Assembly: GCF_014633365.1 (NCBI RefSeq)
Contig: NC_068351.1
Span: 16,436,907 to 16,500,906, forward strand
DNA: 64,000 nt
Reading direction: 5' to 3'
Origin: Diospyros lotus
Lineage: Eukaryota > Streptophyta > Magnoliopsida > Ericales > Ebenaceae
Shown here: in pieces, positions 12,656-44,096 of the stretch
Layout: every line of letters begins with the position of its first letter
Numbering within the stretch: the stretch's first letter is position 1
Program-made: the position numbers and the translations under genes
Notes under the pieces: generated by a model
Database searches by the model: none
What the model saw: the letters and a program-made list of their open reading frames with translations, nothing else
What the model was told of the DNA's origin: nothing

Positions 12656-13177
12656 CCTCCCAAACCCACTTCTTCTCCCTGCCTGCCCTTATCGCCGCCG
12701 CCACCGCTTACTGTCGCTCTTTCTCACTCGCTCGCTCGCCCTTTCTCTCATTCACTTCGTTGCTACCTTTGTCCTTTTCTCGTTGCATCACTCTGTCATT
12801 GCCTATGTCCTCTCGCTACAAATCTGCTTCAAGGGGAAGGAGAAACCTTACCTTGAATGAAGATGAACCCTCGGAGCTTGTATTCGACAAAGATGGCGAT
12901 GAACAAAGGGAACTCAAGGATCAAGCGTCGAATGGAAGAGAGACTCGAGGAAGGAGCGGTCGGGAATGATAGTGAATTGCTTGGAAAATGTTTTCTCACA
13001 CCCCTCCCCCTCTCTCCCCGAGAATTTGTTTTCTATCAAAAGTGAGAAAATGGGCATCACGTGACCAAAGTTGGAATTTGTATTACCTAGAAAATATATC
13101 TAATTAAACACCACTAAAATTGAAATTTACATGAAAAATGACCATTTGTCATGAAAAATATGGCTATCAAAGAGGCC
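12436..13177. mobile_element. Tourist-like MITE (PIF/Harbinger type)
   Basis: The left end GGGTCGGTTTGATTGC pairs imperfectly with the right end, whose reverse complement is GGCCTCTTTGATAGCC. TAA flanks it at 12433-12435 and 13178-13180. Subterminal AATTTACATGAAAA is repeated near both ends. It carries a long CT microsatellite. The ORFs inside are low-complexity artefacts. Confidence 0.6.
12603..12652 (+). repeat. (TC)n microsatellite
   Basis: About 25 uninterrupted TC units inside the MITE at 12436-13177. Confidence 0.95.
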
Positions 13178-13180
13178 TAA

Positions 13181-14667
13181 TTGATTTAATGAAGAATCAA
13201 CAATTCATTTATCTTCAACAAAATTGATCACGTTTTTAACATGCCATCTTCCTTTAAAGATGTTTATTACTTTATAACCATAACCACCAGTTATGACTAA
13301 CATAGTTGGTTGCCATTCATGTAGAGCTAAACGTACATCTAGTGGGGCCATATTTCATTTTTGCCTTAGAAAATTTATATTCCAACTAATTTTCCATCAC
13401 GTTAAGAGGAATATTGTTTTCTTTTTTGGTTTTTTGCTTGTTAAGATGTATATTATTTTCAATAAGCTGTTTCTTCTTCCTCTTTTTTTTTAAAGCTACA
13501 ATGGCAAAATTGAAAATTTTTCTTTTTTATGTGTGTCTTACACATTTTTTTCCCATTTTAGAGATTAAAATTTTAATTCTTCATTAAGAATTTGTGCAAA
13601 AGATATTCTAAATTCTCATTAACTTAGCAAGTTTTTGAAAACTTTTTTCACTATCTTGACGAAGAAATTCTTAAATATTTGGATGCTCCTCTTAAGGATC
13701 TTATAAAGGTCATTTTTAGTTTAAAATTAAATGTAACTGTGAAACTATAAATTAATTATTAGTATGTTGCACATAATTAGTATTAAATTAAATAGTTAAC
13801 ATTTATTCTTTAAAAAAACTAAGTTTCAGGTTACCTAAAACAAACTAAGTTTGGTTATGACATAGAAACCATAAACATATCAAAAATGAAAAAGTTTTGT
13901 TTTCCTACCTTTAAAGTAAATTTGTCATAAAATAATTATTTTTTTCTTGTTATTTTATGATTTTTTTTTTAAATTTATCCACTCATGTAGTATTTGTTAA
14001 AATATATCAAAATAAAATTGGAATGCTTTTTGGATGAAAATATGGAATGATCAAGATAAGTCTGAAAAGCATTCTAATATTTTTATCAAACTGTTTGTTA
14101 AATTTTTTGAAATCCATTGAAGACCACATGTATTATTTTTTTTTATTTGTAAGGATTAAGATAAATTTATCTGGAGAAAAAGAGATAAATTTATCTAAAA
14201 AAACTCAGATAAGAAGTCATGTGACTTCTTTTCTTGTCAGATAAATTTAATAAAAATAATAAAAAAGTATTTTTTTTCTAGAGTATTTTTCATATCTCAT
14301 TTTTTTTAATGTATATCTTGATTAACAAACACTAGTTTATTATATATTTAAAGTGGTTAGGGTAATTTTGAAAAATGTTTACAAACACTATATTATTTGT
14401 GTATTTTTCAAACTTAAGTGGGGTAATTGGAGGTTTTTTTGAAAAAGATCTACAAATAGCATATGCAAAGTGTATATTTTACAAATTTGAGATGGGTAAT
14501 GCGACAATTACCCCCACTAAAGACCGTGACCATGTGTGACGTGGCTACACCATTGTTGCTACTATCGTTGTGGATTAATTATATCATCACTAGTATAAGT
14601 GATTCACTTTTTATCTGTTACAATCAATTGATTTGGAGAATCAACATATTCCCTTACATTTTTCAAG
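13181..14667. other. AT-rich intergenic sequence
   Basis: There is no supported gene. Poly-T and poly-A runs are common. A small hairpin, AAGAAGTCA-TG-TGACTTCTT, lies near 14211. A loosely repeated segment of about 65 bases is seen at 14350-14490. Confidence 0.4.
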
Positions 14668-14682
14668 TATAATTACTAATTG

Positions 14683-14858
14683 CTTCCAAAGCACAAGTCA
14701 AGTGGTTAAGTTACGATAAACTGAGATTTGTATGAGTAGGTCGTGGGTTCGATTCCTTGTTTTGCGCAGTGAAACAAAATCTCCACCTGCGATTTATCTC
14801 CTCTACTAAAATCGAGAACACGAGTGACGGGGGATCTCACAATGACAGTAATCCCAAA
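14683..14858 (+). mobile_element. tRNA-derived SINE with 15-bp target duplication
   Basis: An A-box-like AAGTCAAGTGGTTAAG near 14697 and a B box GTGGGTTCGATTCC near 14743 give the Pol III promoter layout of a tRNA-derived SINE. The body ends GTAATCCCAAA. It is bracketed by identical 15-bp direct repeats TATAATTACTAATTG (14668-14682 and 14859-14873), the signature of LINE-machinery insertion. The 3' end matches the SINE at 57262-57421. Confidence 0.85.
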
Positions 14859-16021
14859 TATAATTACTAATTGAATTGTTTCAAAAGCATTATTAACCTA
14901 TTTTTCATGTGCCTAAATAATTAATTTCTCTTACTTTATAGTTTTTACCATTTTAGTTAATAAAAAATGAATTTTATTTTTTTTTAATTTAAATTAGAAG
15001 CATTTAGCTCAATCTTGCATTTGAGGCTAAGTTAGGCCATCTCCAATGCAGAGGAAGCATCCTCCCTAAGTCAAAATTTAGAGAGCATTTTTTCAAATTT
15101 TTGCTCCAAAGCTGCTTCTTACCTGTCAAATTTTTGTGGAGCTTGAAATGACTCCCTATAGTTGATGAGCCATATTTTGCTCCCAATATTTCTCAACAGC
15201 TCTATTTGTTTTTGAAATTTGAAGCTCAACACTCTGTTTTCAATCTCATATTCAAAGAATAACAGTAGTAGCGGAGAAAAGATTCAGCAACAAGAGCGGC
15301 GGCGGCGGCGAGCGAAGAAGAAGCAACGGTGATGCGTAAAGAAGAAGGAGCTGGCGGCGGCCTGGGAGAAGAAAGCGCAACAACGGTGAGCAAAGAAGAC
15401 AGAGCAGCGACGGCGCCAATTCCCTCCTCTAGCAACGGCGAGAGCTCCTTCTTCCTTCTGGGTTTTCCTTCTGGGTTTGCGCCATCTGCAACACACACAC
15501 AGTAAGTTTTGTATGTTATTGAAATTTATTCACTGTTTTGAGATTTGGTTTGATTTTGTTTACTTTCTATAATATTAAGAAGTTGTTAATATTATATTGA
15601 ACTTCATCTACAACGCACACAGTGAGATTTTGTTTGTATTAAATTGAATTTCTTAATAAATAATCAATTTTGAGTTATTTAAATTGAATTATTTACACGG
15701 TAATTGTAATTTTATTCACTGCTTTGTTTTATTTGTTTGCATTCTAATATTAAGAAGTTATTTATTATTTAAGATTTTGTTTGATTATTAATTATTTATC
15801 TTGTGTGTATTTAATTATTTATTTTGTATGTGTATTTAATTATTGATTATGTAAATGTGTATCGCATTATTTTAATATATTGTTTTGAAACTAATTCTAA
15901 AAATGGATGTTAAAGTTACTCAATTAAATTATTTAATGTGATATTTAAAATAGTAGTTTATTGTATCACAAGGAGAGTATTTATTTTTGTGATTTTTTTA
16001 CACAGTTTGACCAATTAGCTT

Positions 16022-17132
16022 TTGTTTACCATGAAGAGAGATAATGAACCATATTACACAAATTTGCTGAACGACAACCTGAATCTTTATGACGAGTATG
16101 TGAATATCGTTGCCATTCCATCCCAACCTAATACATCTGAACTCAATACTCAAAGAAAGCCACGAACAAGAAATTTCTCAATGCAAGAAAATTTAATACT
16201 CGTGTCAACATGGCTAAATATTAGTATGGATGCTACACATAGTAATGATCAAACAAAACAAAGGTATTGGAAAAAAGATTCATGCTTATTTCAATCAATA
16301 TAAAGAGTTTAAATCTGATCGAAATCCCAATTTGTTGATGCATCATTAGTCTACAATTCAACTTGTTGTGAGCAAATTCTCTGGATACTATAACCAAATA
16401 GATGGAAAAAATCAAAGTGGAACAACATAACAAAATAAGGTAACCTCTGTCGTTATTTGATATTTGATAATTATTAATATCATGTTGCTAGTCATTATTT
16501 TATTGACATTATTATTTAATTGTCTAGATTTCTAAAGTAGTAGAAATGTACAAGAGCCTACAAAAATCTTCTTTCACATTTCTACATTGCTGGCATGAGT
16601 TGCGACGTGCACCCAAATTTGCCTCGGGTTATTCGAAGAAGAAATCAAAAATTTATGAACATACAAGTCCAGCAACATCATCGCCATCCACACCTGATTC
16701 GTTGAACTGGTCTGATTTTGATATTCGAATCAATGAGCCTTCGTTGGAATGACCAATGGGAAGAAATGCTTCAAAGGAACGTGGACAGAAAAAAAAATTA
16801 AGGTAACAGAAGTTCCTACTAATTCAATTACAAAAATGTTGACAAAAATTACTGAAAAGTGAACGCAGTCCAAAATGGAATTACTTGAACAATCGAATGA
16901 GATGTTAAAGCTGAAAAGAGAAAGATTGGAAATAAAAAGATTAAGGGAAGAGCAAGAACAAAAAAGGGAAGATCGAGAAACAAAAAAGGAAGAGCGAGAA
17001 CAACTGCTTTATGAAGAAAGAATTATGAGTGTTGATATTAATAATATGGATGAATTTCAAGTTGAATATTACAACGGGCTCAAACTTGAAATTCTTCAGA
17101 AAATACGACGTGCAAGATTATTAGATTTGTAA
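16022..17132 (+). pseudogene. Harbinger ORF1 (Myb/SANT-like DNA-binding protein), degenerate
   Basis: In autonomous PIF/Harbinger elements this protein binds DNA and helps the transposase enter the nucleus. Exon 1 (16022-16290) has RTRNFSMQENLILVSTWLNI, the SANT-like helix region. An extra A in the run near 16272 shifts the frame; the continuation reads IHAYFNQYKEF. Stops follow where Trp and Glu are expected. After an intron, 16546-16752 encodes FLHCWHELRRAPKF, then a Lys-rich coiled coil (16875-17132) ends the protein. Another stop near 16750 sits where RPMGRNASKE would start, consistent with a CGA-to-TGA change. Confidence 0.8.
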
Positions 17133-17411
17133 AAATGTAGCTGGGATTAATATATGTATCTTTTTCTTTTAGTAATGTATGGAGTTGGGATTAAATGAAC
17201 TCATGAACATTAATTTAGTAATGTATCTTTTCCTTTTAGTAATGTAATGAGATGTTGTATTTAGTATTGATGACTATTTCTCATGAATGCTATTTTAAAA
17301 CTGACTATTTTTTTCTAATGCAATAGAAACGAAGTACATTAATTTATTTAACAAAATACATTAATAGAAATGAAGTACATTAATTTATTTAACAAAGTAC
17401 ATTAATTTATT

Positions 17412-18715
17412 TCAAGTCGAATGTTTACCATACAATTCCCACAAATGCTCCACAAGATCATTTTGGAGTTGTACATGAGTCTGTTTGTCTCGAATTTGAT
17501 GGTGAACTTGTATGAACTCCATAACTTCACTTGTGCGATTGTGAGACAAATCAATTGTTGGAGTAACAGCAATTGCATCATAATTGAAATCCACATCTTC
17601 ATGAATTGTATCACGTTCATCTTCAACTATCATATTGTGCAATATGATACAAGACGTCATTATATATTTGAGTGTTTCAACATTCCACATACGTCTCAGT
17701 CCACGTACTATTGCAAATCGTGATTTTAGTTTTCCAAATGCTCGTTCAACGTCTTTTCTAGTGGACTCTTGTTGTGCAACAAAAAATTTCTTCTTATTCC
17801 CTTGAGAAGATGGAATGGTTTTAACAAAAGTACGCCATGAGGGATATATACCATCGGCAAGATAATATGATATCCCATGGTATATTCATGTCCATTGATA
17901 GTATACGAAACTTCAGGACCTCGACCTTCTGCCAATTCAGAGAATATATTGGATCTATCTAGCACATTAATATCGTTTAATGATTTCGGTAATCCAAAAA
18001 AGGCATGCCATATCCACAAATCATAAGAAGTCATTGCTTCCAAAATAATCGTTGGTTCACGGGCATGACCTGTATACATTCCATGCCACGTAGTTGGATA
18101 ATTTTTCTACTTCCAATGCATGCAATCAATGCTACCCAACATACCTGGAAACCGACACTGCTCAGCCACGCTCATCAACCTTGCAATATCACTATTATTT
18201 GGCCACCTCAAATATTGCTCTCCAAATACTTCAACTACTTTTTTCATGAACCTCTTCAAACTCTCTATTGTTGTACTTTCGCCAATCGTAACATATTCAT
18301 TCACAATATCTGCAGGTGATCCATATGCGAGCATCCTTAATGCAGCTGTCATTTTTTAGAATGATGATAATCCGGGAACTTCTACAGCATCAAATCTTTG
18401 AATAAAATATTGATCATGTGTTTCAATTACTGCTTGAATTCGTAGAAATAATGATCGATGCATACGAAACCTTATGCGAAATAATTATGATGGATATGTT
18501 GGTGAATCTACAAAATAATCATGATAAAGCCTCTCATGACCTTCAGCTCTGTTGCGATTGATGACACGGTGATTCAGCATGAATCCACCGTGATATGAAA
18601 AAGAGTCATGATCTATATGTTGAGCATATTGTTCAACTAAAGTTGTAGCAATAGTCTCATTATCTTCAACTTTTTCATGGATCATTCGAATTAACATATG
18701 GATGTTGTTAGACAT
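17412..18715 (-). pseudogene. PIF/Harbinger DDE transposase, degenerate
   Basis: It is read from 18715 down. The N-terminal part has VINRNRAEGHERLYHDYF, then LRMLAYGSPADIVNEYVTIG (the plant HARBI helix-turn-helix region). The first catalytic Asp is in GSIDCMHWK (Asp near 18126), the second in LNDINVLDRS (near 17973), and the Glu in RKDVERAFGKLKSRF (near 17745). It has at least two in-frame stops, one replacing the Trp of HWKWKN and one replacing a Gln before MTAALRML. A two-base insertion near 17866 also shifts the frame. All three DDE residues survive, so the element probably died recently. Confidence 0.85.
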
Positions 18716-18819
18716 GATGGTTAAAACAAGATTATTGAAGATTGGTGATGGCAGTTGGTGTTGTAGATTTGTGGATTATAAATTTGTTGACCCAATGGAT
18801 CATCTATTTATAAGGTATA

Positions 18820-18950
18820 GGAATATAACCGTTGTTGGAATATTTCAACAGAATATAGCTATTGGAATATTCTATTAGAATCTAGCTATTGGAATATGAC
18901 CGTTGTAATATTCCATTGGAATATAACCATTGGAATACGACCATTGTTTA
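18820..18950. repeat. Short degenerate tandem repeats (TTGGAATATNACCNTTG)
   Basis: About seven imperfect copies of a motif of 15-20 bases, containing GGAATAT and ACCGTTG or AGCTATTG, lie just upstream of the transposase start. Confidence 0.7.
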
Positions 18951-19265
18951 AAATATTAATTTTTTAATTATGAAAATATTTTAATTAATTTTGTTAAATA
19001 ATCGTTTTTAAAAAATATTAGTAAATTTATTTACAAATATATTAAATATTATAAAAATCTATTATCGTCATATTTATTATTAAATTATCAAATAACTAAT
19101 AAATTTTATAGTAATAAAAATTATAAGTGAGGTAAAATAAATAAAATTAAAATTTTTTAATAAATAAGTGAGATAGGGAGTGTAGTTAGAGCACGCACAG
19201 TTTTCTAGACAAAATCAAAACAGGAAGTGAATTATTTATAATATAATAGGGAATGAGATAAGGAG

Positions 19266-22085
19266 TGTAACGCCCTGTTTTTTCGGGTGCGTTATAACTT
19301 GGGACAATTCCGGGATAATAAATTTTTTTTTCTTTTAAGCACTAAACCTAAGTCACATCATTCCTCGAATCTGTCCCAGAATTCCCATACATTAATCTCG
19401 AAAGAGAATTACTTTACACATCAAATGAGGAAGCAAAGATCGAAACCTGATATCTTAACATTAATCATAAGTAAATTCTTACATTTTCAACATTTCTCAA
19501 AATGTTCAGAACCTAAAGTAGTAGAACTTAAATACAGGGGTTACGTAACATACATTTCATTCTTCATGCACTCTGATAAGTACCATTTCATGCCTCATCT
19601 ATCCTCGTATATGCTACAATCTCCACTTGGAATGTTTGAATATTCCAAGGGCAAAACCCAAGTTAGATGATGAATCATCTAAGTAAGGGTACAGAAAACA
19701 TATTTCGTGCATGAATGCAATGTCTTTCATCGTAAGTGTCAACTGCATCCCTCATACTACCTACCATTTTTGCGGCCCCCTCTTTCGAAGCCGAGGTGTA
19801 TGGGTGCACCCTTGGTAAAGCAGCGGTGCCAGTTCGTACTCCCTATGACCTCAAATGCCAGTGATCAATGATATCAACGTGTATTTATGCATTTCATAGT
19901 CATGTCATGTATGCAGTCTACGTGATGGATTCATATCAGGGCATGTCAATATGATGAAAACATTTTCGAGAAACATAAACCACTTACTAACCAAGCATTT
20001 TCCATAAAACTAACTTTAATTTGAGAGTATCACTTACCTTCTCAAACTTATCAGGCTATCTCGATATTCGTGCCTTGCCTCGATTTGCGTGCCAACATCA
20101 AAATTTGCACGAGTCTCTTCAACTTCAGCCTCAAAGTATCCTAATCACCATAATTATTTAAATAAACATTAAAACCTATTTTTCTATAATTTCTAGCATT
20201 TTCTTTAATTTTCTTTCTATTTCTTCCTAATTTTCTCAATAAATCCAAACTAAATATTTCTAAAATATTTTCTCAAATATTTCACTACGAAAATTCATAA
20301 AATAATATTCCTAAATTTTTGAAATTTTCTAAGAAATTTTACTTACCTTAACTTAGCTTCATCGACTTTCTCGGTATGCGTGCCTCATTCTCAAAATACG
20401 TGACCGAACAATTTTTCTCGCCAAAATCTCCGGGATATTACCGAAATATAGTTTCCTATCTTTTAGGATTTTTCTGGGATTTTTCGACATTTTTCCCATT
20501 TATTTTTCCTATTTATTTTTTCTTCTTTTCATTTCTTTTCTTTTTCCCTTCTTCCCCACTTCATCTTTTTCGCGCCTCTGCTTCTTGTCCAGCAACCATG
20601 CCACCATTTCTTCTTTATTTCTTTTTCTTCTCTTTTTTCTTCTTTTCTTCTTCTCCTTTCTTCATTCCTTCTTCTTCTTCTTCTTCCTTCCTTCCTTCCC
20701 CTGCAACTTCTCTGCTCCTTTTTCTTCTGTGCGACGGCCATGCCCGCGCACGACCTAGCTCCGTCGGCCATCACGGCCACCTCCGCAAGCCGTCATCGCC
20801 ACCGCACCTTGCTGCCATCATCGCGGCAGCTGCTCCAGCTTGGTGAGCTCGCGGCCATAGCTGCCATGGCCGCGGCAATAGCTGCCATGGCCGCGGCCAT
20901 AGCTCCAAACGCCTCTCGGGCCTCCATTGCCGTCACCAGCCACTGCCAGGGGCGCCATCGACAGCTCACGTTGCCTCCTCGTCGCAATCAGCCTCCTCTG
21001 CAATGCTGGTCGCGTCGCCCACTTGCTGTCATGGCCGAATTCGGCCCCTCCTTTCCTGTTCGCTCTCTCTCTCTCTCACTCACTTTCTTGCTGCTCTAAT
21101 TTGGCCAAACTTCTTTGCCTATTTATAAGCAGCCATGGACAAACGTATATATATATATATATGTGTGTAAATTGTATATCTCACATAGACTCAATTAACA
21201 TAATCTTACTGCCATTTTCCTCATATCTTGCTGACATTTTCTCCAATCTCACGCAAATCTTGGATGCTGAATCTTGCAGGAAATCTTTGGCCATCACTCC
21301 AGCAATTAATTCAACTTACAGCATAAGAAGCTTCACAGAAGCTCTCATTCACGCACACATGCGCACGGACGAATATATATATATCTATATATTTTGCATG
21401 TCACATTTAATTGCTAAATCTCTCAAATCTTCAAATGCTGCCACAATCTCCCCATTTTGGGCCAAAATCTCGGCCATTTAAAGCTTCACAGAAGCTAACC
21501 GTTGGCCACTCTCACGTGCACAACCATTTATATCTATATATACTATATATATATTTTATATATTACATTTAATATATGTAAAAATTATGCATTAACCCCA
21601 AATTTTATCTTAAATCCATTAGAATAATTATCTAATTACAATAATATCCTCAAACACCGAATTAAATTGCAAAAAATGCAAAATTAATAATCCAAGATTT
21701 ACTTGATAAAGACGATTCCGCCCCAATGACCTCACCGGGCAGTCGTTTCATCCTGAAACCACTGAAGGGTTGCTCATTACGCAAAACTGGAGCCCCCTAG
21801 GATTCCGTTGATTTTTCGGGAGTCTCTTACAATGATTCGATTTTACAGCCTAAATGGCAGCTGTATTTTAGATGTACCGAAAACTGTTCCAGATTTGATT
21901 TCTTTTGATACCATAAATCCTATCTCGAAACGCTCGTCAAAACCATATAATTTTTCATAGACAATTTCACTTCGAGGGATTCCCTATAGTCGATTCGGTA
22001 CTAATAATTGCTATTAAGTCAATTTTTTGATATTCTAAACTCATCAAAATTACGTGTTAACCTTATCTTCACATGGGGTATTACA
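19266..22085 (-). mobile_element. Solo LTR (same family as 4023-6578), minus orientation
   Basis: On the plus strand it begins TGTAACGCCCTG and ends GGGGTATTACA. It is flanked by identical AGGAG (19261-19265 and 22086-22090), a perfect 5-bp target duplication. It is nested in the Harbinger element about 20 bases from that element's right end. No internal domain is present. It is the reverse complement of the copy at 4023, with scattered substitutions and indels, and is about 260 bases longer. ORFs at 20376-21481 come from its pyrimidine-rich and GC-rich middle and are not genes. Confidence 0.92.
21120..21127 (-). promoter_or_regulatory. TATA box of the inverted solo LTR
   Basis: TATAAATA on the minus strand (context GCTTATAAATAGGC), aligned with 4755-4762 of the other copy. 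Confidence 0.55.
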
Positions 22086-22269
22086 AGGAGTGTGCTTAGA
22101 GATGAGCTTAGAGTGTAAATGTATCTCTAATGGAGCCTCCTTTAATGCAAACTCACCATTTTATATAAGGTTGTCTTGAATTGTCTTAAATATCAAGTAT
22201 TTTTATCATTCGGATCAAAATTTACTTTTTATGAAATAATTTAAAAATAATAGAATCATGCTAGATATA

Positions 22270-22401
22270 CACCCATTTTGTACATCTTGAGCTACATAAG
22301 GGGGTATTATGACCAAAATATTCTGCGCCTCACATGTGCCTCATGAAGGATTTTTTTGTCATAATACCCCATTATGTAGTCCAAGATGTACAAAATGGGT
22401 G
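22270..22401. mobile_element. Foldback MITE with near-perfect 44-bp arms, TA-flanked
   Basis: The left arm CACCCATTTTGTACATCTTG continues through CTACATAA.GGGGTATTATGAC. The right arm (to 22401) is its reverse complement with only about three mismatches. TA lies on both sides (22268-22269 and 22402-22403), as in Tc1/mariner-type MITEs. It stands about 160 bases before the probable UAP56 leader, so it is part of that promoter region. Confidence 0.8.
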
Positions 22402-22559
22402 TACCAATAGTATTTTTTAAAATAATATATTATTTATTATGTTATGTTTTATATATTTTATAATTTCAATTTAAATTTAAATATTTATTAAATAATCAAA
22501 CTTATCCCCTCTCAAACCGTTGTAAGAAATTTGAAATGATGGCGGCGGCGTATGTACGA

Positions 22560-22868
22560 GGGTAGCGTTGTACTTTTGGCACTCCCAGTCATCAGCCCTC
22601 GTTATACCGCGCTCGCACGCTCCCTGGAATATCTATCCCCCAAACCCTAGATCCGAGGGCCTCTCAGAGCTCTTCTGGTTTGTACATTTGCAGACGCCTC
22701 AACCTCTCTTTGCTGTCTGTCTGTCTTTCACATTCGAGCTCAAGGTTTGAGTATATCTTCACGAGCTTACTCTACTAGCCTCGTCACTGTCTCATGAAAT
22801 TTCAAAGCGATGAGCCTGATTCTAACCTTTCGAACAATCTATGTGCATGTTTGAATGTTTGAAGGATC
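22560..22868 (+). promoter_or_regulatory. UAP56 5' leader with telo-box and probable leader intron
   Basis: AAACCCTAG at 22642-22650 is a telo-box, common in leaders of plant housekeeping genes. A likely leader intron runs from TCAAG|GTTTGAG (about 22745) to TTTGAAG|GATC just before the ATG. The short ORF at 22568-22750 is probably leader and not translated. No clear TATA box was found in the promoter. Confidence 0.5.
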
Positions 22869-42403
<19,535 letters not shown>

Positions 42404-42624
42404 TGGGCATTCTTTTGGGCGGCTGTGGGAAGCTTGATGGAAGAAGGAAGCTGGGGGAGGAGGGCATATGAGAAACAGAGGTTGAGAAGATACATTTAAT
42501 GATGTGATGCAATGTAGAAAGAACATTGGAACGAGCTGTAGAGTGGTCCATATGAATGACAATTTTGATTTATTGAACAGTAAGTATTACACCATTTTAA
42601 GCTGTTGTGATTAATTTGGTAAAT

Positions 42625-42650
42625 TAGGCTAGGCTAGGCTAGGCTAGGCC
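42625..42650 (+). repeat. (TAGGC)5 minisatellite downstream of UAP56
   Basis: Five copies of TAGGC about 220 bases after the stop codon, in or just beyond the 3' UTR. Confidence 0.9.
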
Positions 42651-43577
42651 TAGTTAAATTTGCATTAGACGGTGGATGCACTTGATTTCTCAATCCAACT
42701 CCAGCAGTTATCATCATCCAACCCAACTAGCCATCTAAACCATCACAAGTCTTTTTATTTGAAGTCTAAACATAGTATGGACATCTTACTGTTTATTTCC
42801 GGATCGTTTCATAGTTTTCATTGTTGGCCAATTGGCTAGAAAAGCAAATTAGTTTTCAAACGCGTTGTTTATTTATTATTATTTTTTTGATCTCAATAAC
42901 TATATTAATATAGTTTAATCTCTATAATTTTAGCAACTTCAAATGTTTACATTATTATTTTAAATGGATGTTATAGTTCTTGCTTCGCTTGTTGGGCATT
43001 CTCTCCGATTATGTTAAGTAATTTTATTTATCATAAAATGCTTTTTATTATCATTTTTTAATATTTCTATCGAGATATTATTTGGTTAAACTAGTCTATT
43101 TTTTTTTTATAATTATTAAAATATCCAAACCTGATAAAAAAAAAAAAAAATAGTGTCTTCCGAGCATTACATAGATATGTGCCAAATCAATCATTTATTG
43201 TTACTTATTCACAATAAAGATCAATTTATAAAGATAACAAACACATTCGTTGATATGTTTAATTGGGGACGTTATTAACCTGATCCTCAGAGCAAACACT
43301 TTTGTAGGTTGACAGCAGCACAACAAATTTGTCCAAGGGGTATGAGAGTGGTAGATTAAAAGTTAACAGGCGCTACCAAGGGGGAAAAAAACAAGAAAAG
43401 AAGGTTAACTGTTAAATTTACTTGGGCTGCTTGACAATGCACTGATAATGTCTGGAAAAAATAAAGATATATAGATAGGCCAAAGCGTTATGTCATCAGA
43501 GTTACGCTAGAAATTTAACGTCGCGTTAGAAGTTAAACTCAGAGCTTGGCTTTGAATACTTAATTATCATGAATAAC
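42651..43577. other. Intergenic sequence after UAP56
   Basis: AT-rich with poly-A and poly-T runs; no gene recognised. Confidence 0.5.
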
Positions 43578-43580
43578 TTA

Positions 43581-44093
43581 CGCTGCGTTCTCTTTACTTT
43601 TTAATTTTCAGTTTTGAGTTTTGAATTTATTTTTAATTTTTTGTTTTGGTAGTCTATTTTTAGAAAATTAAAAATGCATTCTCTTTTTCATTTTGAAAAA
43701 CTATTTCTCAAAACAAAAAATTAGAAAACGTGTTCTCTTTAAAATTTTGAAAATAAATTTTTAATAATATTTTATTCAATAAATTTGATTATTTAGTAAA
43801 TTGAAAATATTAATGTTAATATATTATTAAAAATATATATATTTTTAAGTTAATGAATTTTGTAATTTTTTTTTCATTACAATAATAAAATATGAATAAA
43901 TAAATGTATTTTGAATTTAGAGTTTATTTTGAATGAAAACACTCAAAATAACTTTTTGTTGTTTTGAGTTTTTTTTATAATTTTTTTTTGTTTTCAAAAA
44001 TACATTTTTAAAAACAGTAAAGAGAACGCGTTTTCATTATTTTAGAAAATTGAAAACTAAAAATAACTTAAAAACAGCAAAGAGAACGCAACC
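43581..44093. mobile_element. Tourist-like MITE, first of a tandem pair
   Basis: The left end CGCTGCGTTCTCTTTACTT pairs with the right end, whose reverse complement is GGTTGCGTTCTCTTTGCTG. TTA flanks at 43578-43580 and 44094-44096. The AT-rich interior aligns with the second copy. Confidence 0.85.
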
Positions 44094-44096
44094 TTA

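Larger units (their letters stand above)
15035..22107. mobile_element. PIF/Harbinger DNA transposon (about 4.25 kb before a nested solo LTR)
   Basis: The left terminus GGCCATCTCCAATGCAG follows TTA (15032-15034). The right terminus, read inward, is GCTCATCTCTAAGCACA and is followed by TTA (22108-22110). The ends share CATCTC and AA-GCA, and TTA is the standard PIF/Harbinger target. Subterminal GAGATARGGAGTGT...TTAGAG is repeated at about 19170 and at the right end. The two expected genes are inside in convergent orientation: a Myb/SANT ORF1 (+) and a DDE transposase (-). Removing the solo LTR at 19266-22085 and one AGGAG restores about 4.25 kb. Confidence 0.8.

Noticed and set aside
12513..12969. 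Ser/Leu-repeat and Arg/Glu-repeat proteins
   Set aside because: They are translations of the (TC)n microsatellite in a MITE.
14683..14858. A real tRNA gene
   Set aside because: Only A- and B-box-like parts are present. There is no complete cloverleaf, and the target duplications show that it is a SINE.
18005..18359. Plus-strand frames of 104 and 79 codons
   Set aside because: They are antisense shadows of the Harbinger transposase, which explains the sequence much better.
20376..21481. Long open frames with Ala-rich and Ser/Phe-rich proteins
   Set aside because: Composition artefact of the second solo LTR, overlapping on both strands with no domain.
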